DNA from: DATLNM01 sp035536775
GTDB lineage: Bacteria; Actinomycetota; CADDZG01; WHSQ01
DNA: 64,000 nucleotides
Reading direction: 5' to 3'
NCBI GenBank assembly: GCA_035536775.1
Contig: DATLNM010000008.1
Coordinates: 1 to 64,000, forward strand
Under the pieces are notes generated by a model, which was given only the letters and a program-made list of their open reading frames with translations, had not been told where the DNA came from and made no database searches. Below, piece after piece: positions 32,467 to 40,409 of this stretch; within the stretch, counting starts at the first letter, position 1, and each line of letters opens with the position of its first letter. The position numbers and the translations under genes were made by a program.

Positions 32467-34713
32467 CTAGATCGCCTCGCGCACGGCCTCGGCCGGCTCG
32501 GACTCGCCCGGGCCGAAGTCGGCCTCCTCCTGGCGAGCCGAGAACATGAAGGCCCCTATCAGGATGATCATGCCGACCACTACGATCCCAACCCGCAGTC
32601 CCGTGTTGTCGGTATCAACTGCGGTGACGATCGAGCCAGCCGCCAGAAGTGCGACCAGGTTCATGACCTTGATGAGCGGGTTGAGCGCAGGGCCGGCGGT
32701 GTCCTTGAACGGATCGCCGACGGTGTCACCGATAACGCTCGCCTCGTGTGCGGACGAGCCCTTGCCGCCGTAGTGCCCATCCTCGATCAGCTTCTTCGCG
32801 TTGTCCCACGCGCCACCGGCATTGGACAGGTAGACCGCCAAGAGCTGGCCGACCAGGATCGTGCCCGCGAGGAAGGCTCCAAGTGGGACGGCGCCGAGAG
32901 CGAACCCGACGACGATAGGTGTCGTGATGGCGAGGATCCCCGGTGTCGCAAGCTCACGCAGCGAGGTCTTGGTGCAGATGTCGACCACTCGCGCATAGTC
33001 GGGCTTAACCGAGTAATCCATGATGCCGGGGTTGTCCCTGAACTGGTTTCGCACCTCGAGCACCACCGTCCCTGCTGCGCGACCCACGGCACGGATCGTT
33101 AGTGCTGCGAAGAGGAACGGAACCGCTCCACCGATCAGGAGACCGATGAGGACATTCGGCTTGGCGACATCGATCGCGATGTTCCCGACGATGTCTCGGA
33201 AGGACCCGAACAGTGACGTTGCGGCAAGAACCGCCGTGGCGATCGCAAGGCCCTTGGTGATGGCCTTGGTCGTGTTTCCGACTGCATCGAGGCCCGTCAT
33301 GATGCGGTCAGCCTCTTCTCCGAGACCGCCGGCCATCTCTGCAACACCATGCGCGTTGTCGGAGATGGGACCGTAAGTGTCCATGGAGACGATGACACCG
33401 ACCGTGGTGAGCATGCCCATACCGGCGAGGGCGATGTAGTACAGGGAAAGTGAAGCATCTCCGGCGCCGAGCAGATACGCGGCCCCGATGGCGGCACTGA
33501 TCGTCAGGATCGCGAACACCGTCGACTCCATGCCGACCGCCGTACCCGTGATGATCGTCGTCGCCGGCCCGGTTCGAGTGGACTTGGCGATCTCACGAAC
33601 CGGCCCACGCTCGGTCGAGGTGTAGTACTCGGTCAAGTAGTGGATCGCAGCGGCGAGAAGCAGGCCGATGACGACCGCGTAGAACGTCTTGATGTCCTTG
33701 ACGTAGAACTTCGAGACGAAAAACACCGCGATCGCCGACGCGACGCCCGAGATGATGAACCCTCGGTTGATCGCCTTCATGCCGTGCTCGGTCTCGCTTC
33801 TAGGCTTAACGGCCTCGATGCCGATGATCGAAGTGATGACTCCGATAGCACGCACGAACAGTGGGAACAGGACGGCCGCGACGACCGACCCGGTGCCTTG
33901 ATACGCGACGAAACCGAGGATCAGGGCCGCGACGAGCGTGACCTCGTACGACTCGAACAGGTCAGCCGCCATACCCGCACAATCGCCGACGTTGTCGCCG
34001 ACGTTGTCGGCGATCGTGGCGGCGTTACGGGGGTCATCCTCGGGGATGTTCTTTTCCACTTTCCCGACAAGGTCAGCACCGACGTCGGCCGCCTTCGTGA
34101 AGATTCCGCCACCCACCCGCATGAACATCGCAAGAAGTGCGCCGCCGAATCCGAACCCGAACAGTACGAGAGGAGCCTTGCCCTTGAACATGATGAAGAT
34201 CGCCGTTGCCCCGAAAAGCCCAAGTCCAACGGTGAACATCCCGGCCACGCCACCGGCGCGGAAGGCAATCGCCATCGCTTCTCTGAGTCCACGACGTGCC
34301 GCGCTGGCAACACGCACGTTCGCCCTTACCGCGAGCCCCATCCCGACGTAGCCCGTAGCTCCCGAAAAGACTGCGCCCAAGATGAACGCGACCGATCGCG
34401 AGATCCGGATGCCCATGTCGGGTGCTTCGAGAGCTAGAAGCACAACGCTCAATACCGCTACGAAGACCGCAAGCGTTCTGAACTGCCGTGTCAGATATGC
34501 GTTTGCACCCTCGCGGATCGCGAGCGAGATCTCCTGCATCTTCGCAGTGCCCTCGTCCTTCGCGAGCACGCCTCGAACGAGCGTGTACGCGTATACGAGC
34601 GCAAGGAGTGAGATACCGAGGATGGCGTAGAGCGCTAGGTTCTCGCCGTTCGTAAACTCGAGACCCTTTAGCTCAGTCGCCTCCCCGCCTGCTGCCAGCT
34701 TTAAGCCCCTCAT
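32467..34713 (-). CDS. hppA: Membrane-bound proton-translocating pyrophosphatase, K+-independent type
   Basis: 748 residues with about 16 transmembrane segments. The substrate-binding motif DVGADLVGKVEKNIPEDDPR, then NPE-type NVGDNVGDCAGMAADLFESY, are intact. The diagnostic segment reads GNTTKAITKG: lysine at the position that is alanine in K+-dependent enzymes, which marks a K+-independent H+ pump. It couples pyrophosphate hydrolysis to proton export. It starts 13 bases after a DtxR-like regulator on the same strand, probably in one transcript. Confidence 0.96.
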   Translation of the reverse strand: MRGLKLAAGGEATELKGLEFTNGENLALYAILGISLLALVYAYTLVRGVLAKDEGTAKMQEISLAIREGANAYLTRQFRTLAVFVAVLSVVLLALEAPDMGIRISRSVAFILGAVFSGATGYVGMGLAVRANVRVASAARRGLREAMAIAFRAGGVAGMFTVGLGLFGATAIFIMFKGKAPLVLFGFGFGGALLAMFMRVGGGIFTKAADVGADLVGKVEKNIPEDDPRNAATIADNVGDNVGDCAGMAADLFESYEVTLVAALILGFVAYQGTGSVVAAVLFPLFVRAIGVITSIIGIEAVKPRSETEHGMKAINRGFIISGVASAIAVFFVSKFYVKDIKTFYAVVIGLLLAAAIHYLTEYYTSTERGPVREIAKSTRTGPATTIITGTAVGMESTVFAILTISAAIGAAYLLGAGDASLSLYYIALAGMGMLTTVGVIVSMDTYGPISDNAHGVAEMAGGLGEEADRIMTGLDAVGNTTKAITKGLAIATAVLAATSLFGSFRDIVGNIAIDVAKPNVLIGLLIGGAVPFLFAALTIRAVGRAAGTVVLEVRNQFRDNPGIMDYSVKPDYARVVDICTKTSLRELATPGILAITTPIVVGFALGAVPLGAFLAGTILVGQLLAVYLSNAGGAWDNAKKLIEDGHYGGKGSSAHEASVIGDTVGDPFKDTAGPALNPLIKVMNLVALLAAGSIVTAVDTDNTGLRVGIVVVGMIILIGAFMFSARQEEADFGPGESEPAEAVREAI

Positions 34714-34726
34714 ACATCTCCCTTTC

Positions 34727-35425
34727 TCATCCGGTTGCCTTTCGTTTGGTTTCTTCGGTACCTGTTTCTTCTTTGTGCACGAAGATCTGCCGTGCGACCT
34801 TCTCGCTCACGGTGCGATCACTACCTGCGACGCGTAGAACGAGCGGACCGTCGAAGGGATGCTTCTCTCTGACTTCGACCCTCACGCCGGGACGCAGGCC
34901 CAAGGCCTCGAGGAACTGGACTACGTCGGCGTCGGTCGATCCCGGCACCGCCACGACTGCCGAATCACCAGGATCGAGCTCGTAGAGCGGCGGCATCTCC
35001 GGCATCTCCGTCACGTCCGGCTCGGGGATCGGAAATCCATGGGGACATGTCGAGGGGCGATGGAGGGCGACGTAAAGCCGGTCCTCGACCTCCTGCGGGA
35101 GCTCGTGCTCGAACGCCCCGGCGAGCCGGTCGGCCTCGTTCCATGCGTAGCCGAGCATGTCCGACAGGAATCTTTCAACGATGCGGTGACGCCTGATCGC
35201 CGCGATCGCGACCCGGCGCCCCGTACGGGTGAGCTCGACACCCTTGTAAGGCTTGTGATCCACAAAGCCCCGCTCGGCGAGGCGCTTCACCGCCGAGGTG
35301 GCGGTCCCCGGCGAGATGCCGAGCGCGTCCGCGAGCGCGCCGGTATGCGCGTCGTCACCGCCCTTGCTCAGGCGGTAGATGGCTTTGAGGGTTTCTCGAT
35401 CAGGTTTGGACAGGTCTTTTTCCAT
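34727..35425 (-). CDS. DtxR/MntR-family metal-dependent transcriptional regulator
   Basis: 232 residues from ATG 35425. Winged-helix domain (about 1-75: TLKAIYRLSKGGDDAHTGAL, GTATSAVKRLAERGFVDH), a dimerisation domain with metal-ligand type residues (RRHRIVERFLSDMLGYAWNEAD, LPQEVEDRLYVALHRPSTCPHG), and a C-terminal SH3-like FeoA domain (about 150-220). It would bind Mn2+ or Fe2+ and repress target genes. It precedes hppA and is divergent from the M1 peptidase; a palindrome at 35468-35487 may be its operator. An upstream start at 35473 would add 16 residues across that site. Confidence 0.9.
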   Translation of the reverse strand: MEKDLSKPDRETLKAIYRLSKGGDDAHTGALADALGISPGTATSAVKRLAERGFVDHKPYKGVELTRTGRRVAIAAIRRHRIVERFLSDMLGYAWNEADRLAGAFEHELPQEVEDRLYVALHRPSTCPHGFPIPEPDVTEMPEMPPLYELDPGDSAVVAVPGSTDADVVQFLEALGLRPGVRVEVREKHPFDGPLVLRVAGSDRTVSEKVARQIFVHKEETGTEETKRKATG

Positions 35426-35467
35426 TTTTTCAGTGCGAGAAGTTAGCTTTTTGCCCCCCAAAACGCA

Positions 35468-35487
35468 AACCACCCTTTTGGAGGGTT
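35468..35487. promoter_or_regulatory. Candidate DtxR-like operator (imperfect palindrome)
   Basis: The 20 bases have symmetric AACC-N2-CC-N4-GG-N2-GGTT half-sites between the divergent regulator (start 35425) and M1 peptidase (start 35496). Its right half also contains the GGAGGG likely used as ribosome site by the peptidase gene. Regulator binding here is inferred from position only. Confidence 0.35.
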
Positions 35488-35495
35488 AGATACAC

Positions 35496-37931
35496 ATGGT
35501 GTTCGCCTATGCACGCAGGTGCCTCGCGACGCGCCCGGCCCTGTGGCTGTCGGCGGCCGTCTGCTCTGCTCTCATCGCGATCCCTGCGGGGGTCGCTGCC
35601 CTGTCGTTCGCGCCGTCGGGGGTTGCCGCTCTGCTGACGGGTGACGCCGCGTTGGCGGCGAGCCTCCTTCCCGAGTGGGCCCGGCTTCCATCCGCGGCTG
35701 CGGTGACGATCGCGATCCTGGGTCTGGTCGGAGCGGCGGCGTGGGTCCGCATCTACACCGCCGGCGTGTGGGCATCCGACGAAAGGAACGCTCCTGGGCT
35801 CCGGGACGCGTGGACCGGATCACGGCCTATCTGGCCCCGTGTGGCGGTTCTCCTCGCCGGGGGGTACGCGGCCCTGGCGGGGATCGCGGTCGGGTTGTTC
35901 CTCCTCATCGACGCGGGCGGTGCCGAGGACGATGGATTGTCGCTGTTAACGGCCCTCGTCATCCTCGTGGGGTTCCGGACCGTGTCGAGGGTTTACCTCT
36001 CGCAGGCCGTGCGCGCGGCGGTGTTCGAAGACCTCCCTCCGCGCGAAGCCTTGAAGAAGGGTGTCGCCATGGTCGCGGCGCGCCGGCAGTACGTCGTGGC
36101 GACGTGGCTCACACTCGCTGCGTTGGGAGCCGCTATGTGGATCGGAGGGCGGCTGATAACACCGGTTCTCCAGGACACCGCGTTCGACTTCGACCCCGGA
36201 AGCGCTCATGCAGCGCTCAGGGAGCTCGCGCAACTGCTGATCGCGATCCCGATCGAAGCGGCTCTCATCGCGATCGCCACATGCGCATGGAGCGCGGTGT
36301 ACCTCGACAAGATCGAAGATCCCTCGGTCCGCGCGAAGTCATCGCGTAGGTCGGAGGATCGCGCACCTGATCCGCTCGCTCGCCGCATCGCCGCCGCGGC
36401 CCTCGCAGTGGTAGTCGTGGTCAACGGGATCGCGGTGGTTACCGAGGAGGCAGCCGGACGCGCCGAGAACGAGCTCTTGACGAGGGCGGAGCGCCGCGAG
36501 ATCTCGCCCGAAGAGGCCATCGGAGAGCGGATCCCACCCCCCGATGGATCGGTCGATACCTATGTCGTCGAGGCCCGCCTCGAAGGGGGCGAACTACATT
36601 CGGAGACCGAGGTGGCCTGGGTTAACGACACGACAGCCCCGATCTGGACCCTCGGCGTCAACGTGTACGCAGCGGCCTACACGCGCCAGAAGCGCGACAT
36701 CCCCCTCGCAAAAGACCTCTTGGCCGCGGACATGACCGGCACTCTCGCCTCGAGGATCGAATCCGGAACCCTCGATGTCTCGGCCACCGTCGGAGGACGA
36801 GGAGTTCCCGCCGAGCTCGAGGACACGTACCTCCTCATCGAACTGCCTCGGCCCGTTCCGCCCGGTGGCACCGCCCGAGCAACCGTCGCTCTCGACATCG
36901 AGATGCCCACGTGGCCAGAACGTTTTGGCACGTGGGAAGACATCACATTGCTCGGCAACTGGATCCCGGTCGTCGCGCGCAGAGATGGCGGGCTCTGGGT
37001 CGTCGACGAGTTCGGCACGGTCGGAGACCCTTTCTATGGACGTCCCGCGGACTACTCGATCTCACTCGACGTCGACAGTTCCCTCGGAGTCGTGGGCTCG
37101 GGCGTGCTGACCGGCGTCGCGTCGATCGCCGCCGGGGTCCGCCGCTGGACCTTCGAGGCGCGCAGCAGCAGAGATGCTGCGTTCGCGATCGGTTCTTTCC
37201 TCCGCGGACTCGAGACCGAGGCCGAGGGAGCCACGATCCGCTCGTGGTACCGCGCGAGCGACAGGCAGCAAGGGCTCACCAATCTCAACGCGGCGAGCTC
37301 CGCGTTTACGTTCTACAGCCGTTCTTTCGGGGCGTTGCCATTCGACGAAACCGACGTCATCGAGACCGGAGGTCTCACCGGCGGCATGGAATACCCGGGT
37401 GTCGTGTTCGTTTCGAGCGACTCCTACCTCGGGACCGGACTTCCCGTCGTGGGCGAGCTGACGCGCTATTCAGGACTCGAAGATGCCATCACGCGCTACG
37501 TCGTCGGTCACGAGATGGCTCATCAGTGGTGGTACGCGACCGTCGGTAACGACCAGATACGGGAACCATGGCTAGACGAAGCGATGTCTGAGATCTCGAC
37601 GAGGTTGTGGCTGCGCAGTCTGCCCGGCGACGGAGACCGGCGATGGCGATTCGCCAGCCTCTCCCAAGGCGTGCCACCGCGCCCAGGCGTGGTGGGAGCC
37701 ACCATCGAAGGATTCGAATCGAATGCGGGTTACACCGATGCCGTCTACAGCTCGGGCAGCGAGGTGTTACTCGCCGTCCATGATGCCGTTGGCCAGACGA
37801 GGTTCATCGAGATCCTGCGCGCTTGGTTCCAGAAGAGCTACCTGGACGAAGGAACGATCGACGGCTTCATCGAGACCGTGCGGGCGCTCGGCGGCACGGG
37901 CCCGGCCAGGACGATCGAAAGGTTCCGCTAA
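35496..37931 (+). CDS. Membrane-anchored M1-family aminopeptidase
   Basis: 811 residues from ATG 35496, with GGAGGG upstream. The first 320 residues contain about six or seven hydrophobic helices; the rest is an extracytoplasmic-type M1 gluzincin domain. The substrate motif is GGMEYPGVVFV (about 628-638, in place of GAMEN), and the zinc site is HEMAH (672-676) with Glu695 in WLDEAMSE, the expected 18-residue spacing. It would trim N-terminal residues from peptides. The membrane half resembles multi-pass domains seen in other prokaryotic M1 proteins. Confidence 0.9.
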   Translation: MVFAYARRCLATRPALWLSAAVCSALIAIPAGVAALSFAPSGVAALLTGDAALAASLLPEWARLPSAAAVTIAILGLVGAAAWVRIYTAGVWASDERNAPGLRDAWTGSRPIWPRVAVLLAGGYAALAGIAVGLFLLIDAGGAEDDGLSLLTALVILVGFRTVSRVYLSQAVRAAVFEDLPPREALKKGVAMVAARRQYVVATWLTLAALGAAMWIGGRLITPVLQDTAFDFDPGSAHAALRELAQLLIAIPIEAALIAIATCAWSAVYLDKIEDPSVRAKSSRRSEDRAPDPLARRIAAAALAVVVVVNGIAVVTEEAAGRAENELLTRAERREISPEEAIGERIPPPDGSVDTYVVEARLEGGELHSETEVAWVNDTTAPIWTLGVNVYAAAYTRQKRDIPLAKDLLAADMTGTLASRIESGTLDVSATVGGRGVPAELEDTYLLIELPRPVPPGGTARATVALDIEMPTWPERFGTWEDITLLGNWIPVVARRDGGLWVVDEFGTVGDPFYGRPADYSISLDVDSSLGVVGSGVLTGVASIAAGVRRWTFEARSSRDAAFAIGSFLRGLETEAEGATIRSWYRASDRQQGLTNLNAASSAFTFYSRSFGALPFDETDVIETGGLTGGMEYPGVVFVSSDSYLGTGLPVVGELTRYSGLEDAITRYVVGHEMAHQWWYATVGNDQIREPWLDEAMSEISTRLWLRSLPGDGDRRWRFASLSQGVPPRPGVVGATIEGFESNAGYTDAVYSSGSEVLLAVHDAVGQTRFIEILRAWFQKSYLDEGTIDGFIETVRALGGTGPARTIERFR

Positions 37932-38338
37932 CCCGCGTCCTTTGGCCGGCTGATCGTGAGCACTGCACGATTGCCTCCGTCGTCGGTCGTCGAAAGATCG
38001 AACCCGGCGACCAGCGACCGCATGAGGTCCAACGACATCTCTTGTCGCACATTGGCTGAGTCGTCACCGTCGGTGACCGAGACCAGAGGCGCACCAGAAT
38101 CGACCACCTCGATGGTGCACTCTCCGTCGTCCTCACTCCATGAAACCGAGACGGGTTGATCACTCAACGCTTGTTCGGAGGCGAGGACAGCATTGGCACA
38201 CGCCTCGGACACCGCGATCTTGATGTCGTCAACGGCTTCCTCATCGAAACCGGCGGAACGCGCGAGGGACGCGAGGGCGAGCCTGACGACCCCTACGTAA
38301 GCCGTCCGCGGCGGGATCTCCAGCTTGACGTCGGGCAA
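37928..38338 (-). CDS. RsbW-like anti-sigma factor / serine kinase
   Basis: 136 residues from TTG 38338. A GHKL ATPase fold is recognisable: DIKIAVSEACANAVLASEQ (N-box), EVVDSGAPLV (G1) and RSLVAGFDLST then NRAVLTISRP. RsbW-type proteins bind a sigma factor and phosphorylate a partner STAS protein, encoded directly upstream. A CTG at 38344 overlapping the stop of the STAS gene is another possible start. No sigma factor is adjacent, so the regulated sigma is elsewhere. Its 3' end overlaps the M1 gene by four bases. Confidence 0.87.
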   Translation of the reverse strand: MPDVKLEIPPRTAYVGVVRLALASLARSAGFDEEAVDDIKIAVSEACANAVLASEQALSDQPVSVSWSEDDGECTIEVVDSGAPLVSVTDGDDSANVRQEMSLDLMRSLVAGFDLSTTDDGGNRAVLTISRPKDAG

Positions 38339-38340
38339 GC

Positions 38341-38688
38341 TCAGCTCGCGGAAGAATCGGCGGCGGCGTCGTCCACGGATGAGTGGATCGGGAATACCTT
38401 TGTCAGGCCGGTGATCTTGAAGATCTTCAGGATCTTCTCCTGGGTGCATACGAGGGCCAGGCTGCCGTCATGCGCCTTGACCCGCTTCAGGGCTCCGACC
38501 AGGACACCGAGCCCGGTCGAATCGAGGAAGTCCACACCCTCGAGGTTCACGATGACGTCATACGAGCCTTCCGAGACGAGCTCGATGAGCTTCTCCCGGA
38601 GCTTCGGGGCGGTGTAGACGTCGATCTCGCCTTTGACGTCGACGACCGCGTGAGATCCAACCTTCCCTACATCGAGGCCGAGCTCCAT
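38341..38688 (-). CDS. STAS-domain anti-sigma factor antagonist (RsbV-like)
   Basis: 115 residues. STAS motif VVDVKGEIDVYTAPKLREKL and the phosphorylation loop LEGVDFLDSTGLGVLVGAL, with the serine of DSTGLG as the expected phosphate acceptor. When dephosphorylated, such proteins take the anti-sigma factor away from its sigma. Its stop abuts the start of the RsbW-like gene, so the two form a partner-switch pair. Confidence 0.93.
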   Translation of the reverse strand: MELGLDVGKVGSHAVVDVKGEIDVYTAPKLREKLIELVSEGSYDVIVNLEGVDFLDSTGLGVLVGALKRVKAHDGSLALVCTQEKILKIFKITGLTKVFPIHSSVDDAAADSSAS

Positions 38689-38768
38689 GGGTGTCCCCTC
38701 TCTGTGGATGTGCGAAGTCGTGGGTTTTGCCGGCGAATCCTACCCGGCGGGTGCCTCCCTACCCCCAA

Positions 38769-38788
38769 GCGATCGTCCAGACGAGCGC
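38769..38788. promoter_or_regulatory. Palindromic motif, copy A (one mismatch)
   Basis: GCGATCGT-N4-ACGAGCGC, one base away from the perfect palindrome at 46793-46812. It lies in the divergent region between the STAS gene and the LCP operon. 19 of 22 bases agree between the two intergenic copies including two bases to the left. Confidence 0.35.
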
Positions 38789-38933
38789 ACCGGAGCAGGC
38801 AGGAGGGGGGCAAGCAAGCAGCGGCCTGGGGACATCGGTCACAATCCGTGGCGCGCGGAGATCCATCACCTACCCTCGGATGGATGGGCGGGCTCGCAGG
38901 AGCCACGAGGGCAGGCTGAGGCGGGAGGACCTG

Positions 38934-39524
38934 TTGAGTATCGCGGCACCCCAAACCGGGCGGAACTGGTTTCCAGCAATTGTGTCGATCGCGATCGCCA
39001 CGATCGCGCTCCTCAGCGCGGGCGTGATCCAGGCTCTTGGTCCACGGGTCGAAGCGGCATCGGAGACGTCCTCGTCGACGCTCGCTGACTCCGCCGTCGA
39101 GCAGGCCGCCTGGAAGCTGAAGACCGTCGAGGTCGGATCCGCACGCGGACATGGAGTTCAAGCAGCCGGCAAAGACGTGTCGGCCATCGTGCGGGAGGTC
39201 TATGACGCGCTCCTTCTCCAACCCGCCGGGCTTTCGGCGAGTCTCGAGGCCCACTTCGCACGCGACGCCGCGTCGGCATTAGTGCGGGCCGGTCTCGGGT
39301 GGCCTGAGGACACCACTGGCGTGAGGGTCATCAAACGACGCGCACGTGTTCACGTCGAGCTCGGGTCGTCGCCGCGCGCGGTGGCGATCGTGAGGACGAT
39401 CGCCACCGGCGAAACCCCGTCTGGTCCTCTGCGCCTGAAACAACGTTCGACCCTGTGGATCGAGGAGAGCAAGGGCGGGTGGCGCGTGTTCGCGTTCGAC
39501 GTTGACCAGAGACCGTCGCGATGA
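38934..39524 (+). CDS. Membrane-anchored protein of unknown function, upstream of LCP gene
   Basis: 196 residues from TTG 38934, preceded by GGGAGG; an in-frame ATG at 38880 would add 18 basic residues. One hydrophobic segment (about 14-34) is followed by an extracytoplasmic domain of about 160 residues (AVEQAAWKLKTVEVG, VREVYDALLLQPAGLSASLEA, TLWIEESKGGWRVFAFDVDQ). The last part resembles the fold rhythm of small NTF2-like or conjugal-transfer-type domains but I cannot assign a family. Its stop overlaps the LCP start (ATGA), so the two are translated together and probably act at the envelope. Confidence 0.75.
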   Translation: MSIAAPQTGRNWFPAIVSIAIATIALLSAGVIQALGPRVEAASETSSSTLADSAVEQAAWKLKTVEVGSARGHGVQAAGKDVSAIVREVYDALLLQPAGLSASLEAHFARDAASALVRAGLGWPEDTTGVRVIKRRARVHVELGSSPRAVAIVRTIATGETPSGPLRLKQRSTLWIEESKGGWRVFAFDVDQRPSR

Positions 39525-40405
39525 TCAAGCGCTCCGCCGCTTTGCTCGCGGTGATCGCGTGCGTGATGGCGGTCGTCCCCCTGATGGCGCCGCCCCGCCC
39601 AGTGGGAGCAGCACCGCTCTTGGGCGGGCGCGTGCACAGTCGGTTCAACCCCTCGCAGGGCAAGATCTTCGTGCTGATCATCGGGAACGATGCCCGTAGC
39701 GGGAACCCCGACGAGTCGCGCGCCGACGCGATCCATATCGCGGGCATCGATACCAAGACGATGAAAGGCGGGATCCTCAACTTCCCGCGCGACTCATGGG
39801 TCTCGGTCCCTGGGGTTGGCTCGTCCAAGATGAACGAAGCGCTGTACCACGGCGGGCCGAAGCTGCTCGCGCAAACTCTCGAGAACGTCACGGGGATCCG
39901 GATCGACTACTGGATCATGACCGGCTTCGAGGGCTTCAGCGACCTCATCGATGAGATCGGTGGAGTGCGGATGCACATCGCTCAGGACGTGAACGACCCG
40001 ACCGGATCCGGCGCGCACATCAAAGCTGGAGATCGCGTCCTGGGGCGGTTCGGAGCGCTTGCGTATGCCCGGACGCGCCACTCGTTCCCCAACGGCGACA
40101 TCGATAGGACGACGCATCAGGGCGACATGCTCCTGGCACTGCTTGCGAAGCTCCGCCGCCAGGCGCAGCGCGATCCCGGCGCGGTCCTGGATTGGCTGCG
40201 GATCACATCCACTCACACGCGCCTCGATATCCCGGCGCCGGAACTCTTCAGGCTGGCCGTGCTCGTCTCGGCGATGGATCCCAAAGACGTCAGGAGCGTG
40301 ACGGTCCCGGTTCGCATCGGAGCTGTTGGGGCCGCAAGTGTCGTCTTCATCGAGGACGAGGCGAACGGCATCTTCGCCCGCTTCAAGCGGACAGGAAGGC
40401 TCTAG
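39521..40405 (+). CDS. LytR-CpsA-Psr (LCP) family protein
   Basis: 294 residues. Signal sequence 1-31; LCP motifs IFVLIIGNDARSG, RADAIHIAGIDTKTMKGGILNFPRDSWV, SSKMNEALYHGGPKLLAQTLENVTGIRIDYW and LAYARTRHSFPNGDIDRTTHQ, the last holding conserved arginines that bind polyprenyl phosphate. LCP enzymes attach glycopolymers to peptidoglycan. Translationally coupled to the upstream membrane protein. Confidence 0.93.
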   Translation: MIKRSAALLAVIACVMAVVPLMAPPRPVGAAPLLGGRVHSRFNPSQGKIFVLIIGNDARSGNPDESRADAIHIAGIDTKTMKGGILNFPRDSWVSVPGVGSSKMNEALYHGGPKLLAQTLENVTGIRIDYWIMTGFEGFSDLIDEIGGVRMHIAQDVNDPTGSGAHIKAGDRVLGRFGALAYARTRHSFPNGDIDRTTHQGDMLLALLAKLRRQAQRDPGAVLDWLRITSTHTRLDIPAPELFRLAVLVSAMDPKDVRSVTVPVRIGAVGAASVVFIEDEANGIFARFKRTGRL

Positions 40406-40409
40406 AGCT

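Noticed and set aside
39384..39403. Perfect copy of the 20-base palindrome inside the gene at 38934
   Set aside because: It can arise from Ile/Ala/Val/Thr codons (GCG ATC GTG ... ACG ATC GCC) and is within coding sequence, so it was not called a regulatory site.
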